NCBI GenBank assembly: GCA_002440665.1
Contig: DJUX01000015.1
Coordinates: forward strand, 1-64,000
Direction of reading: 5' to 3'
Length of the DNA: 64,000 nt
Origin: Dechloromonas sp. UBA6271
GTDB lineage: Bacteria; Pseudomonadota; Gammaproteobacteria; Burkholderiales; Rhodocyclaceae
Of this stretch, positions 9,387-17,728 are shown piece after piece. The translations under genes and the position numbers were made by a program. The notes beneath the pieces are model-generated. The model made no database searches. It was not told where the DNA came from and saw only the letters and a list, made by a program, of their open reading frames with translations. Each line of letters opens with the position of its first letter. The stretch's first letter is position 1.

Positions 9387-10919
9387 ATGCAGCCGGATTA
9401 TCTCGAAAAAGTTCTCAACGCACAGGTCTACGACGTGGCGATCGAAACGCCGCTCGACCTGGCCGGCAACCTTTCCGCCCGGGTCGGCAACAAGATCAGC
9501 CTGAAGCGCGAGGACATGCAGCCGGTGTTCTCCTTCAAGCTGCGTGGCGCCTACAACAAGATCGCCAGCCTCTCGGCCGAGAAGCTCAAGCGCGGCGTGA
9601 TCTGCGCTTCGGCCGGCAACCATGCCCAGGGCGTCGCGCTGTCGGCGGCCAAGGTCGGCTGCCGGGCGGTCATCGTCATGCCGACCTCGACGCCGGGGAT
9701 CAAGATCGAAGCGGTCAAGCGGCGCGGCGGCGAGGTCGTGCTGCATGGCGACTCCTACGATGATTCCTACGCCCATGCGCTGGAACTCGAAAAAACCGAG
9801 AAGCTGACCTTCGTTCATCCCTTCGACGATCCGGAAGTGATCGCCGGCCAGGGCACTGTCGCCATGGAAATCCTGCGCCAGCATTCGCGCCACAACGGGC
9901 CGATCCATGCCGTCTTCTGTGCCATCGGCGGTGGCGGGCTGGCCGCTGGCGTCGCTGCCTACATCAAGCGCCTGCGTCCGGAAATCAAGGTCATCGGCGT
10001 CGAAACCTTCGACGCCGATGCGATGAAGCAATCCATCGCCAAGGGCCACCGCGTCCGTCTCGACCAGGTTGGCTTGTTTGCCGACGGTACCGCCGTCAAG
10101 TTTGTCGGCGAGGAAACCTTCCGCCTGTGCAAGGAATACCTCGACGACATCATCCTCGTCGATACCGACGCCATCTGCGCGGCGATCAAGGACGTCTTCG
10201 AGGACACCCGCTCGATTCTCGAGCCGGCCGGTGCGTTGGCCGTCGCCGGCGCCAAGGAATACGCCCGCCAGCACAAGCTGAAGGACAAGAACCTGATCGC
10301 CGTCACTTCCGGCGCCAACATGAATTTCGACCGCCTGCGCTTCGTCGCCGAGCGTGCCGAATTCGGCGAGCAGCGCGAGGCCGTCTTCGCCGTCACGCTG
10401 CCCGAGAAGCCGGGCGCCTACAAGAAATTCCTGGCCCTGATCGGCAAGCGCAACGTCACCGAATTCAACTACCGCTACCACACCGCCAGCGAAGCCCACG
10501 TCTTCGTCGGCGTCCAGGTCGCCGACCGCAAGGAGTCGCTCAAGCTGGTCGACAGCCTGCAGAAGCACGGCTACCCGACGCTCGATCTGACCGACGACGA
10601 AATGGCCAAGAACCATATCCGTCACATGGTCGGCGGCCACGCCGCAGCGGTCTGCGAAAAGGGCCTGCAAGAATTGCTCTACCGCTTCGAGTTCCCGGAA
10701 AAGCCGGGCGCCCTAATGAATTTCCTGGCCCAGATGAGCGCCGGCTGGAACATCAGCCTGTTCCACTACCGCAACCACGGCGCCGACTACGGCCGCGTGC
10801 TGGTCGGCATGCAGGTGCCGCCGGGCGAGATGAGCGAATTCAAGGCTTTCCTGAAGAACCTTGGCTACGCGCATTGGGACGAAAGCCGGAACCCGGCCTA
10901 CAAGTTGTTTCTTGGCTAA
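9387..10919 (+). CDS. ilvA: Biosynthetic threonine ammonia-lyase IlvA
   Basis: The product (510 aa from the ATG at 9387) is a PLP-dependent threonine deaminase, making 2-oxobutanoate for isoleucine synthesis. The PLP lysine sits in SFKLRGAYNK near residue 50 and the glycine loop is GGGGLAAG. The C terminus has two ACT-like regulatory domains, each opening with a similar motif (LPEKPGAYKKFL and FPEKPGALMNFL). This is the long, isoleucine-feedback-regulated form. A TTG at 9378 in frame is possible, but the ATG matches family N termini better. Neither start has a strong Shine-Dalgarno sequence. Confidence 0.96.
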   Translation: MQPDYLEKVLNAQVYDVAIETPLDLAGNLSARVGNKISLKREDMQPVFSFKLRGAYNKIASLSAEKLKRGVICASAGNHAQGVALSAAKVGCRAVIVMPTSTPGIKIEAVKRRGGEVVLHGDSYDDSYAHALELEKTEKLTFVHPFDDPEVIAGQGTVAMEILRQHSRHNGPIHAVFCAIGGGGLAAGVAAYIKRLRPEIKVIGVETFDADAMKQSIAKGHRVRLDQVGLFADGTAVKFVGEETFRLCKEYLDDIILVDTDAICAAIKDVFEDTRSILEPAGALAVAGAKEYARQHKLKDKNLIAVTSGANMNFDRLRFVAERAEFGEQREAVFAVTLPEKPGAYKKFLALIGKRNVTEFNYRYHTASEAHVFVGVQVADRKESLKLVDSLQKHGYPTLDLTDDEMAKNHIRHMVGGHAAAVCEKGLQELLYRFEFPEKPGALMNFLAQMSAGWNISLFHYRNHGADYGRVLVGMQVPPGEMSEFKAFLKNLGYAHWDESRNPAYKLFLG

Positions 10920-10981
10920 TTCGATTTAATTATATTTTTGTGAAAATTCATTCTTTCACAGAATAACAAAGCAAACCTAGA

Positions 10982-11017
10982 CTCCAGTCATCGCGAATTT
11001 ATTTCAAATGACTGGAG
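10982..11017 (+). promoter_or_regulatory. Inverted repeat covering the sbp ribosome binding site
   Basis: CTCCAGTCA (10982-10990) is perfectly complementary to TGACTGGAG (11009-11017), with an 18-base AT-rich loop. The right arm contains GGAG, the Shine-Dalgarno of the sulfate-binding protein, 6 bases before its ATG at 11024. In RNA the hairpin would mask the ribosome binding site. Alternatively it is a DNA operator. Confidence 0.55.
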
Positions 11018-11023
11018 CCTCCC

Positions 11024-12019
11024 ATGCGCAAATTTGCCCTTTTTGCGGCGTTGACTGCAACACTCACGCTCGGCAGTGCCGTCGCCCAGACGACGCTGCT
11101 CAACGTCTCCTATGACCCGACGCGCGAGCTGTACAAGGATTTCAACGCGGCCTTTAACAAGCACTGGCAGGCGAAGACCGGACAGACGGTGAATGTCCGC
11201 CAGTCGCACGGCGGTTCCGGCAAGCAGGCGCGCTCGGTGGCCGACGGGCTGGAGGCCGATGTCGTCACGCTGGCGCTCGCCTCCGACCTAGACGCGCTGG
11301 CCGAGCGCAAGCTGATCCCGGACGACTGGCAGAAGCGCTTCCCGCACAATTCCGCGCCCTACACCTCGACCATCGTTTTTCTGGTGCGCAAGGGCAACCC
11401 GAAGGGCATCAAGGACTGGGGCGATCTGGCGAAACCGGGCGTCGCCGTCATCACGCCCAACCCGAAGACCTCGGGCGGCGCGCGCTGGAACTACCTCGCG
11501 GCCTGGGCCTGGGCGCTCAAGCAGCCGGGAGGCAACGAGCAGAAGGCCAAGGAACTGGTCACGGCGATCTTCAAGAATGTGCCGGTGCTCGATTCCGGGG
11601 CGCGCGGCTCGACGACGACTTTCGTCGAGCGCAACCTCGGCGACGTGCTGATCGCCTGGGAGAACGAGGCGCAACTGGCGGTCAACGAGATCGGCAAGGG
11701 GCAGTTCGAGATCGTCGCGCCCAGCCTGTCGATCCTCGCCGAGCCGCCGGTCGCGGTCGTGGACAAGGTGGTCGAAAAGCGCGGCACGCGGCTGACGGCG
11801 CAAGCCTACCTCGACTACCTGTATTCCGAGGAAGGCCAGAACATCGCCGCCAAACATTACTACCGGCCGCGCGATGCCAAGGTGGCGGCCAGGTACGCGG
11901 CGCAGTTCCCCAAAATCAGGCTGGTGACCATCGACGACACCTTCGGCGGCTGGCCGAAGGCGCAGAAGATCCATTTCGCCGACGGCGGAAGCTTCGACCA
12001 GATCTACCTGAAGAAGTAG
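11024..12019 (+). CDS. sbp: Periplasmic sulfate-binding protein
   Basis: The 331-aa protein has a Sec signal peptide (cleavage likely after SAVAQ) and the start typical of sulfate/thiosulfate-binding proteins (TTLLNVSYDPTRELYKDFNAAF). Further Sbp/CysP motifs follow: QSHGGSGKQARSV, LALASDLDAL and NPKTSGGARWNYLAAW. It delivers sulfate to a CysTWA-type ABC transporter, but no permease or ATPase gene lies beside it. The next genes are a degenerate EAL protein, cysK and patB on the same strand, so this looks like a sulfur-assimilation operon with the transporter core elsewhere. Sbp versus CysP cannot be settled. Confidence 0.93.
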   Translation: MRKFALFAALTATLTLGSAVAQTTLLNVSYDPTRELYKDFNAAFNKHWQAKTGQTVNVRQSHGGSGKQARSVADGLEADVVTLALASDLDALAERKLIPDDWQKRFPHNSAPYTSTIVFLVRKGNPKGIKDWGDLAKPGVAVITPNPKTSGGARWNYLAAWAWALKQPGGNEQKAKELVTAIFKNVPVLDSGARGSTTTFVERNLGDVLIAWENEAQLAVNEIGKGQFEIVAPSLSILAEPPVAVVDKVVEKRGTRLTAQAYLDYLYSEEGQNIAAKHYYRPRDAKVAARYAAQFPKIRLVTIDDTFGGWPKAQKIHFADGGSFDQIYLKK

Positions 12020-12031
12020 GAGGGCGCCGCC

Positions 12032-12844
12032 ATGCCGCTGAACGACCTGATCCGCTATTTCAACACCGCCGACAGCGCCGGCGACAGCATGCTTTACCCG
12101 GAGGGCGAGCGGGCGGCGGCGTGGCACCAAGGTCTGCGGCTGGGTTCGCTGTTCCAGCCGATCGTCGATTTGCGCCAGGAGCGCATCGTCGGCCACCAGG
12201 CGACGCTCGCCGCCCGCCGCGAGGACGGCGCGCCGGTCAGCGGCGAGGCGGCCTATGCCCTATGCGAAAGTGCCGAGGCAGTGGTGCACTTCGACCGCCT
12301 GTGCCGGACGCTGCATGCCCTGAATTTTCTCGCTCAGCGGCGCTATGCCGGCGGTTACCTGCAGTTGCCGATTCATCCGCGTCACCTGCTGGCGGTGCAG
12401 AGCCAGCACGGGCTGGTCTATGAGGCGATCCTCAAGCGCTGCGGGCTGGCGCCGGAGGATATCGCGCTCGACATCGATGCCAGCCGGCTGGGCGGCAACC
12501 CACACCTGGCCGCCGCCTTGGGCAATTACCGGCGGCGCGGCTACCGGCTGGCACTACGCGAACCGGCTGTGGCCGGCGACCTCGCCGCCTTGGTCGAGCT
12601 GAAGCCCGAAGTCATCCGGCTGGCTGCGCCAGCGCCCGAATTGCTGCAGGCGGCCCGCTGCGCGAGCATCGCCGCCGAACTTGCCGGCATCGATACCGGG
12701 CACGATCTCGAACAGGCGCGGGCCGCCGGTGTCGAACTCGGACTGGGCAAGCTGTTCGGGGAAGCTGCCGCCGATTGCCGGGCGACCCACAGCGAGCGCA
12801 GAGTCGCCTACAATTCAGCGTCCCCCTCCGGAGTTCCGCCATGA
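12032..12844 (+). CDS. Degenerate EAL-domain protein
   Basis: The 270-aa protein has the framework of an EAL domain (LGSLFQPIVDLRQERIVGHQATLAAR at the N terminus, LKPEVIRL in the middle). The catalytic EAL signature is replaced by HQATL, the DDFG region reads LREPAVAG and the later glutamate region reads AGIDTGH. It should therefore be unable to hydrolyse cyclic-di-GMP and may be a binding or protein-interaction module. It lies 12 bp after sbp and overlaps the cysK start by 4 bp (ATGA), so it is expressed with sulfur-assimilation genes. No other domain or signal peptide is visible. Confidence 0.8.
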   Translation: MPLNDLIRYFNTADSAGDSMLYPEGERAAAWHQGLRLGSLFQPIVDLRQERIVGHQATLAARREDGAPVSGEAAYALCESAEAVVHFDRLCRTLHALNFLAQRRYAGGYLQLPIHPRHLLAVQSQHGLVYEAILKRCGLAPEDIALDIDASRLGGNPHLAAALGNYRRRGYRLALREPAVAGDLAALVELKPEVIRLAAPAPELLQAARCASIAAELAGIDTGHDLEQARAAGVELGLGKLFGEAAADCRATHSERRVAYNSASPSGVPP

Positions 12845-13773
12845 AAATCGCCAACAACGTCACCGAACTGGTCGGCAACACGCCGCTGGTCAAGCTCAAC
12901 CGCGTCACCGCCGGCGTCGGTGCCACGGTCGTCGCCAAGCTCGAATTCTTCAACCCCGGCCACAGCGTCAAGGACCGTATCGCGGTGTCCATGCTCGACG
13001 CGGCACAAACCGCCGGCAAGATCGGCCCCGATACCGTGGTGCTCGAGCCGACCTCCGGCAATACCGGCATCGGCCTTGCCATGGTCTGCGCGGCGCGCGG
13101 CATCAAGTGCGCCTTCACGATGCCGGAAACGATGAGCCGCGAGCGCAAGCTGCTGCTCAAGGCCTACGGCGCCGAGCTGATCCTGACGCCGGGGCCGGAC
13201 GGCATGGGCGGCGCCATCGCCAAGGCCAGGGAACTGGCGGCGGCCGACCCGCGCTACTTCATCCCGCAGCAATTCGAAAATCCGGCCAATCCGGCCGTCC
13301 ACCGCAGCACGACGGCCGAGGAAGTCTGGAAGGATACCGACGGCCAGGTCGACATCTTCGTTTCCGGCGTCGGCACCGGCGGTACGGTGACCGGTGTCGG
13401 CGAAGTGCTCAAGGCGCGCAAGCCGGGCGTCAAGATCGTCGCTGTCGAACCCGACGCCTCGCCGGTGCTGTCCGGCGGCCAGAAGGGGCCGCACCCGATC
13501 CAGGGCATCGGCGCCGGCTTCGTGCCGGCGGTGCTGAATACGGCGATCTACGACGAGGTGATCCGTGTCAAGAACGACGACGCCTTCGCCATCGCCCGCC
13601 GCATGGCGACGGAAGAGGGGCTGCTGGTTGGCATCTCCTCCGGCGCCGCGACCTGGGCCGCGCTCGAACTGGCGAAGCGCCCGGAAAACGCCGGCAAGCT
13701 GATCGTCGTCGTCATTCCCTCATTCGGCGAGCGCTACCTGTCGACGGCGCTGTTCCAGCATCTCGAGGTTTGA
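12841..13773 (+). CDS. cysK: Cysteine synthase A (O-acetylserine sulfhydrylase)
   Basis: The 310-aa PLP enzyme makes cysteine from O-acetylserine and sulfide. The PLP lysine lies in NPGHSVKDRI near residue 43, the substrate loop is EPTSGNTGIG, the phosphate loop is GVGTGGTVTG, and the CysK-type SGGQKGPHPIQGIGAGFVP is present (CysM lacks this form). The start is the ATG at 12841, overlapping the EAL gene stop. An upstream in-frame start at 12775 lies inside the EAL gene and adds residues unlike the family. Its 3' end overlaps patB. Confidence 0.96.
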   Translation: MKIANNVTELVGNTPLVKLNRVTAGVGATVVAKLEFFNPGHSVKDRIAVSMLDAAQTAGKIGPDTVVLEPTSGNTGIGLAMVCAARGIKCAFTMPETMSRERKLLLKAYGAELILTPGPDGMGGAIAKARELAAADPRYFIPQQFENPANPAVHRSTTAEEVWKDTDGQVDIFVSGVGTGGTVTGVGEVLKARKPGVKIVAVEPDASPVLSGGQKGPHPIQGIGAGFVPAVLNTAIYDEVIRVKNDDAFAIARRMATEEGLLVGISSGAATWAALELAKRPENAGKLIVVVIPSFGERYLSTALFQHLEV

Positions 13774-14900
13774 GCATCTTCGACACGCCGGTCGACCGGC
13801 GTGACTCAGATTCCGTCAAGTGGGGCAAGTACGCCGGTCGCGATGTCCTGCCGCTGTGGGTGGCGGACATGGATTTCGCCGCGCCGCCGCCGGTCCTTAC
13901 CGCGCTGCACCGGCGCATCGAGCACGGCGTTTTCGGCTACGGCGGACCGTGGCCGGCGCTCACGGAGTCAGTGCTGGCCCACCTTGAAGGCGAGTATGGC
14001 TGGGCCGTCGAAGCGGAATGGATCGTCTGGCTGCCGGGGCTGGTCACCGGGCTGAACATCGCCTGTCGGGCGGTCGACGGCGAGGTGCTGACGGCAACGC
14101 CGATCTATCCGCCCTTCCTGTCGGCGCCACGCTACTCGGGAAAAAAGCTCAATCGTGTCGACCTGGCTTGTCGCGACGGCCGCTGGCAGTGGGACAAAAT
14201 TGCCCTGCAAAACGCGTCGACCGCAGCAACCAGACTTTTTCTGCTCTGCCATCCGCACAACCCGGTCGGCCGCTGCTGGAGCGAGGGAGAACTGCGCGAT
14301 CTCGCCGCCTTCGCCGAACAGAATGACCTGATCGTCTGTTCCGACGAAATCCACTGCGGCCTGATCCTCGACCCCGACAAGCGCCACATCCCCTTTGCCA
14401 GCCTGTCGCCGGACGCGGCGAAGCGCAGCATCACGCTGATGGCGCCGTCGAAAACCTACAACATCCCCGGCCTCAGCTGCGCCTTCGCGGTGATTCCCGA
14501 CGCCGCCTTGCGTCGCCGCTTCCTGCGCGCCATGGACGGCATCGTGCCGCACGTGAATGTGCTCGGGCTGGCCGCCTGCGAAGCCGCGTACCGCGACTGC
14601 GGCGACTGGCATCGCGAACTGATCGCCTACCTCGCCGCCAACCGCGACCGGGTAGCTGCTGCGGTCGACGCCGAAAATAGGGCAAAAATGAGCCATATCG
14701 AGGCCACCTATCTGGCCTGGATCGACGTTCGCGAACTTGGTCTTGCGCAGCCGGCCGCTCACTTCGAGGCGCACGGCCTCGGCCTCTCCGATGGCGCCGA
14801 TTTCGGCGCGCCGGGCTGGCTGCGGCTCAACTTCGGCTGCGCCCGCGCCACGCTGAACGCGGCGCTCGGGCGCTTAGCCGCCGCCTGCCACGCCGCATGA
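13770..14900 (+). CDS. patB: PatB/MalY-type aminotransferase (C-S beta-lyase)
   Basis: The 376-aa protein is a fold-type I PLP enzyme of the MalY/PatB family, which cleaves cystathionine or related C-S bonds. It shows the family start IFDTPVDRRDSDSVKWGKY, the signature LPLWVADMDFAAPPPV, the cofactor aspartate in CSDEIHCGL and the PLP lysine in MAPSKTYNIPGL. The start is probably the TTG at 13770, overlapping the cysK stop; no ATG lies at the conserved N terminus. Cysteine-sulfur metabolism fits its place after cysK. Its stop overlaps the next gene (ATGA). Confidence 0.9.
   Translation: MSIFDTPVDRRDSDSVKWGKYAGRDVLPLWVADMDFAAPPPVLTALHRRIEHGVFGYGGPWPALTESVLAHLEGEYGWAVEAEWIVWLPGLVTGLNIACRAVDGEVLTATPIYPPFLSAPRYSGKKLNRVDLACRDGRWQWDKIALQNASTAATRLFLLCHPHNPVGRCWSEGELRDLAAFAEQNDLIVCSDEIHCGLILDPDKRHIPFASLSPDAAKRSITLMAPSKTYNIPGLSCAFAVIPDAALRRRFLRAMDGIVPHVNVLGLAACEAAYRDCGDWHRELIAYLAANRDRVAAAVDAENRAKMSHIEATYLAWIDVRELGLAQPAAHFEAHGLGLSDGADFGAPGWLRLNFGCARATLNAALGRLAAACHAA
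14195..14225 (-). repeat. Dispersed TGCGGTCGAC motif copy
   Basis: The core is exact on the minus strand (14225 to 14216), followed by GTTTT and then AATTTT tracts about one helical turn apart. It lies antisense within patB. Confidence 0.5.
14660..14689 (+). repeat. Dispersed TGCGGTCGAC motif copy
   Basis: An exact core (14660-14669) is followed by GAAAAT and CAAAAAT tracts whose A runs start about 11 bases apart. It lies within patB and encodes AVDAENRAKM. Confidence 0.55.
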
Positions 14901-15184
14901 GTTCCTACACGATGAGCCTGCTGGCGCTGATTGGGGCATTGATCGCCCAGTCGTGGGCCACCGGATTGGCGACCGAGCGCTTTATGCTCAAGGAACAGAG
15001 CGCGTTGGCGCGGCGTTCCTGGATGGCGCTGGCCATCGCCTCGCTGATCTTCGCCCTGCAACACGGCTATGCGCTCGAACTGGCCGTCACTACCGGCCTC
15101 TACGATCTGCGTCAGGCGGTTCTCGCCGGGGTCGCTTCGCTGCTGTTGGCGCTGGCCGTCTATGGGCTCAGACGACCGGCCTGA
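14897..15184 (+). CDS. Small membrane protein of unknown function
   Basis: The 95-aa protein has three hydrophobic segments (about residues 5-22, 40-58 and 70-90). I do not recognise a family. Its ATG overlaps the patB stop (ATGA), so translation is coupled to the cysK-patB unit. Its 3' end overlaps the convergent 5-formyltetrahydrofolate cyclo-ligase gene by 17 bp. A role in sulfur metabolism is suggested only by context. Confidence 0.7.
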   Translation: MSSYTMSLLALIGALIAQSWATGLATERFMLKEQSALARRSWMALAIASLIFALQHGYALELAVTTGLYDLRQAVLAGVASLLLALAVYGLRRPA

Positions 15185-15746
15185 AGGCGCCGTTCTCGGT
15201 GACGATCCAGTCCAGCCGCTGATCGTGCGCTTCGGGCCGGATGCTGTCCACGCGGTTGATCTCGAAGCCGACGCCGACCGCCAAAGGGCGCGGGGCGAGC
15301 GCCGCCAGCGTGCGGTCGAAATAGCCGCCGCCATAACCGAGGCGGAAGCCCGCCGCATCGAAACCGTTGAGCGGCAGCAGGATCAGGTCGGGCGTCAGCC
15401 ATTCCCCGGCCGTTGGCGTCGGAATCCCGTAGCGGTCGGGGGCGAGAGGCGTTTCCGGTGTCCATTCACGGAATGCGAGCGGCTGACCCTCAGCGACGAC
15501 GACCGGCAACGCCGTGCGCACGCCGGTCTTCGCCCAGTCCGCCAGCAAGGCGCGGACGTCCGGTTCGTGCTTGATTGGCCAGCAGAAAGCCGCCACCACA
15601 GGCGCCGGCAAGGCAGCCAGCGCATGGGCGACGATACGCGCCGACAGCGCGTCGTGTTCGGCGGCGGAAAGGGCGGCGCGCCGGGTCACCATCTCCTGCC
15701 GCAGCCCGCGTCGCCACGCCGTGTTATCCTCGGAATGCCTTTTCAT
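15168..15746 (-). CDS. 5-formyltetrahydrofolate cyclo-ligase
   Basis: The 192-aa protein matches the YgfA/MTHFS family, which converts 5-formyl-THF to 5,10-methenyl-THF with ATP. The N terminus has the conserved RRGLRQEMVTRRAALS, and the C terminus has the folate/ATP-binding signature GFDAAGFRLGYGGGYFDRTLA. Often this gene follows 6S RNA, but here it lies far from the 6S locus at 38.5 kb. It is divergent from the lytic transglycosylase gene, with start codons 14 bp apart, and convergent with the small membrane protein gene. Confidence 0.92.
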   Translation of the reverse strand: MKRHSEDNTAWRRGLRQEMVTRRAALSAAEHDALSARIVAHALAALPAPVVAAFCWPIKHEPDVRALLADWAKTGVRTALPVVVAEGQPLAFREWTPETPLAPDRYGIPTPTAGEWLTPDLILLPLNGFDAAGFRLGYGGGYFDRTLAALAPRPLAVGVGFEINRVDSIRPEAHDQRLDWIVTENGAFRPVV

Positions 15747-15760
15747 CCCAAGAATCTAGC

Positions 15761-17692
15761 ATGAAGTTTCACACTCTCCTCCTCGCTCTTTTCGTCTCCT
15801 TGCCGCTCTGCGCGCAGGACAGCCGCGACACTGCCTTCCTTACCGCCCGCGACGCCTTCCGCGCCGGCGACCGCAACAAGCTGGAGCGCGCCGCCGGGCA
15901 GCTTGGCAACAGCGAACTGGCGCCCTACGTCGAAAACTACCAGCTGCGCATGAACATGGACCAGGGAGACAGCGCGGCCATTCGCGCTTTCCTGGAGCGC
16001 AACGAGCGCAGCTACGTCGCCGAAAAGCTGCGCGCCGACTGGATCCGCTGGCTGGGCAAGCGCGGCATGTGGGCCGAGATCGATGTCGAATACCCGAAAC
16101 TGATCGCCCCCGAGCCCGACGTCACCTGCTATTTCCAGCAGGCGCGGCTTGCCTCCGGTGACAAGGCGGTGCTCGACGAGGCGCAGAAGCTGTGGCTGAC
16201 CATGCTGGAGCCGCCGGAAGCCTGTCGCCCGGTGCTTGAAGCGCTGATCCGCGACAACCGCGTTGCCGCTGACGACGTCTGGACCCGTGCCCGCCGGCAA
16301 TTCGAGGCCAACCGCACTGGCAACGCCAAGAACACACTGGCCGCGCTGCCGGCCAGCCAGACACCCGACGCCAAGGCGCTCGACTTGGTGATTTCCAGCC
16401 CGATGGGCTATCTGGCTCGCCAGCCGGGCAACTGGAGCACGACGCGCGCCGGTCGCGAACTGGCGGCGCTGGCGATACAGCGCATCGCCGCCAACGACCC
16501 GCGCGCAGCGGCCAACGAACTGGAAAAGCTGCAAAGCCGCATGCAGGAATCGGAACGCCAGTGGGCGTGGAGCCAGATCGGCCTGCAGGCTGCCAAAAAA
16601 CATTATTCCGAGGCCGTGGCCTGGTTCGCCCAGGCCGGTTCGGCACCGCTGTCCGATGAAGGCTATCAATGGAAGGTGCGTGCCGCCCTGCGCGCCCGCG
16701 ACTGGGGCGTGGTGCTGGCGTCGATCAGCGAAATGCCGCCGGCGCTCGCCGCGCAGCCCGAATGGGTTTACTGGCTCGGTCGCGCCTACAAGGCCGGCGG
16801 CCTGACCAGCGAAGCCGACGCGTTGTTCGAGAAAATCGCCGGGCAAGCCAATTTCTACGGCAACCTGGCCGACGAGGAGCTCGGGCGCAAGATCCTCGTG
16901 CCGCCAAAAGCCAAGGCGCCGACCGCCGAGGAGCAGAAGGCGGCGCGCGACAACTCGGGCATCCGGCGGGCCATGGCCTTCTTCCGCCTCGACATGCGAA
17001 CCGAGGCGGTCAAGGAGTGGAATTGGTCGCTGCGCGGCATGGACGACCGCGAACTGCTGGCCGCAGCCGATCTGGCGCGGCGCAACCAGATCTGGGACCG
17101 CGCCATCAACACCGCCGACCGGACCAAGAACGAGCACGATTTCACGCTGCGCTTCCTCGCGCCCTACGGCGATCAGGTGCGCCCGGCGGCGCAGAACCAG
17201 TCGCTCGACGATGCCTGGGTTTATGGCCTGATGCGCCAGGAAAGCCGCTTCATCACCGTTGCCAAGTCGAATGTCGGTGCCTCAGGTCTGATGCAGCTGA
17301 TGCCGGCCACCGCCAAGTGGGTGGCCAAGAAAATCGGCCTCAAGGACTACAACCACGCACGCGTCAACGATACCGAAATGAATGTGCTGCTCGGTACCAG
17401 CTATATGCGCCTGGTCATGGAAAATCTCGACAATCACCCGGTGCTGACCTCGGCCGCCTACAACGCCGGTCCCGGGCGCGCCAAGAAATGGCGCGCCGAC
17501 CAGGCGCTGGAAGGTGCGATCTACGCCGAGACCATCCCGTTCAACGAAACCCGTGATTACGTAAAGAAGGTCATGAGCAACTCGGTCTACTATTCGGCGA
17601 TTTTCACCGGCCGGCCGGATTCGCTCAAGGCCCGCCTCGGGGTCGTCGGCGCCCGGACCGCCGATGCCCCGAAGGATGCGGACTTGCCCTGA
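15761..17692 (+). CDS. slt: Soluble lytic murein transglycosylase
   Basis: The 643-aa exported protein starts at the ATG at 15761 with a signal peptide (MKFHTLLLALFVSLPLCAQ). A long helical superhelical region follows (about 20-470), as in Slt70, then the catalytic domain with YGLMRQESRFITVAKSNVGASGLMQLMPATA, where the glutamate in RQESRF is the general acid. YNAGPGRAKKWR completes the family signature. It cleaves peptidoglycan glycan strands to 1,6-anhydro products in the periplasm. The DUF1631 gene follows after 36 bp on the same strand. Confidence 0.93.
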   Translation: MKFHTLLLALFVSLPLCAQDSRDTAFLTARDAFRAGDRNKLERAAGQLGNSELAPYVENYQLRMNMDQGDSAAIRAFLERNERSYVAEKLRADWIRWLGKRGMWAEIDVEYPKLIAPEPDVTCYFQQARLASGDKAVLDEAQKLWLTMLEPPEACRPVLEALIRDNRVAADDVWTRARRQFEANRTGNAKNTLAALPASQTPDAKALDLVISSPMGYLARQPGNWSTTRAGRELAALAIQRIAANDPRAAANELEKLQSRMQESERQWAWSQIGLQAAKKHYSEAVAWFAQAGSAPLSDEGYQWKVRAALRARDWGVVLASISEMPPALAAQPEWVYWLGRAYKAGGLTSEADALFEKIAGQANFYGNLADEELGRKILVPPKAKAPTAEEQKAARDNSGIRRAMAFFRLDMRTEAVKEWNWSLRGMDDRELLAAADLARRNQIWDRAINTADRTKNEHDFTLRFLAPYGDQVRPAAQNQSLDDAWVYGLMRQESRFITVAKSNVGASGLMQLMPATAKWVAKKIGLKDYNHARVNDTEMNVLLGTSYMRLVMENLDNHPVLTSAAYNAGPGRAKKWRADQALEGAIYAETIPFNETRDYVKKVMSNSVYYSAIFTGRPDSLKARLGVVGARTADAPKDADLP

Positions 17693-17728
17693 TATTCGGA
17701 ATGCTGCAAAAGAAACACGTGAAACGAA

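Noticed and set aside
9336..10670. 444-codon minus-strand open frame
   Set aside because: Antisense shadow of ilvA, rich in Val/Asp/Gly repeats without motifs.
12681..13769. N-terminal extension of patB
   Set aside because: The frame crosses cysK out of phase and the translation is unlike any protein; the PatB family start lies at 13770.
13790..13805. GC-rich palindrome around GTCGAC in the patB start as a regulatory site
   Set aside because: It lies in coding DNA and shows no A/T tracts; it looks like chance codon use.
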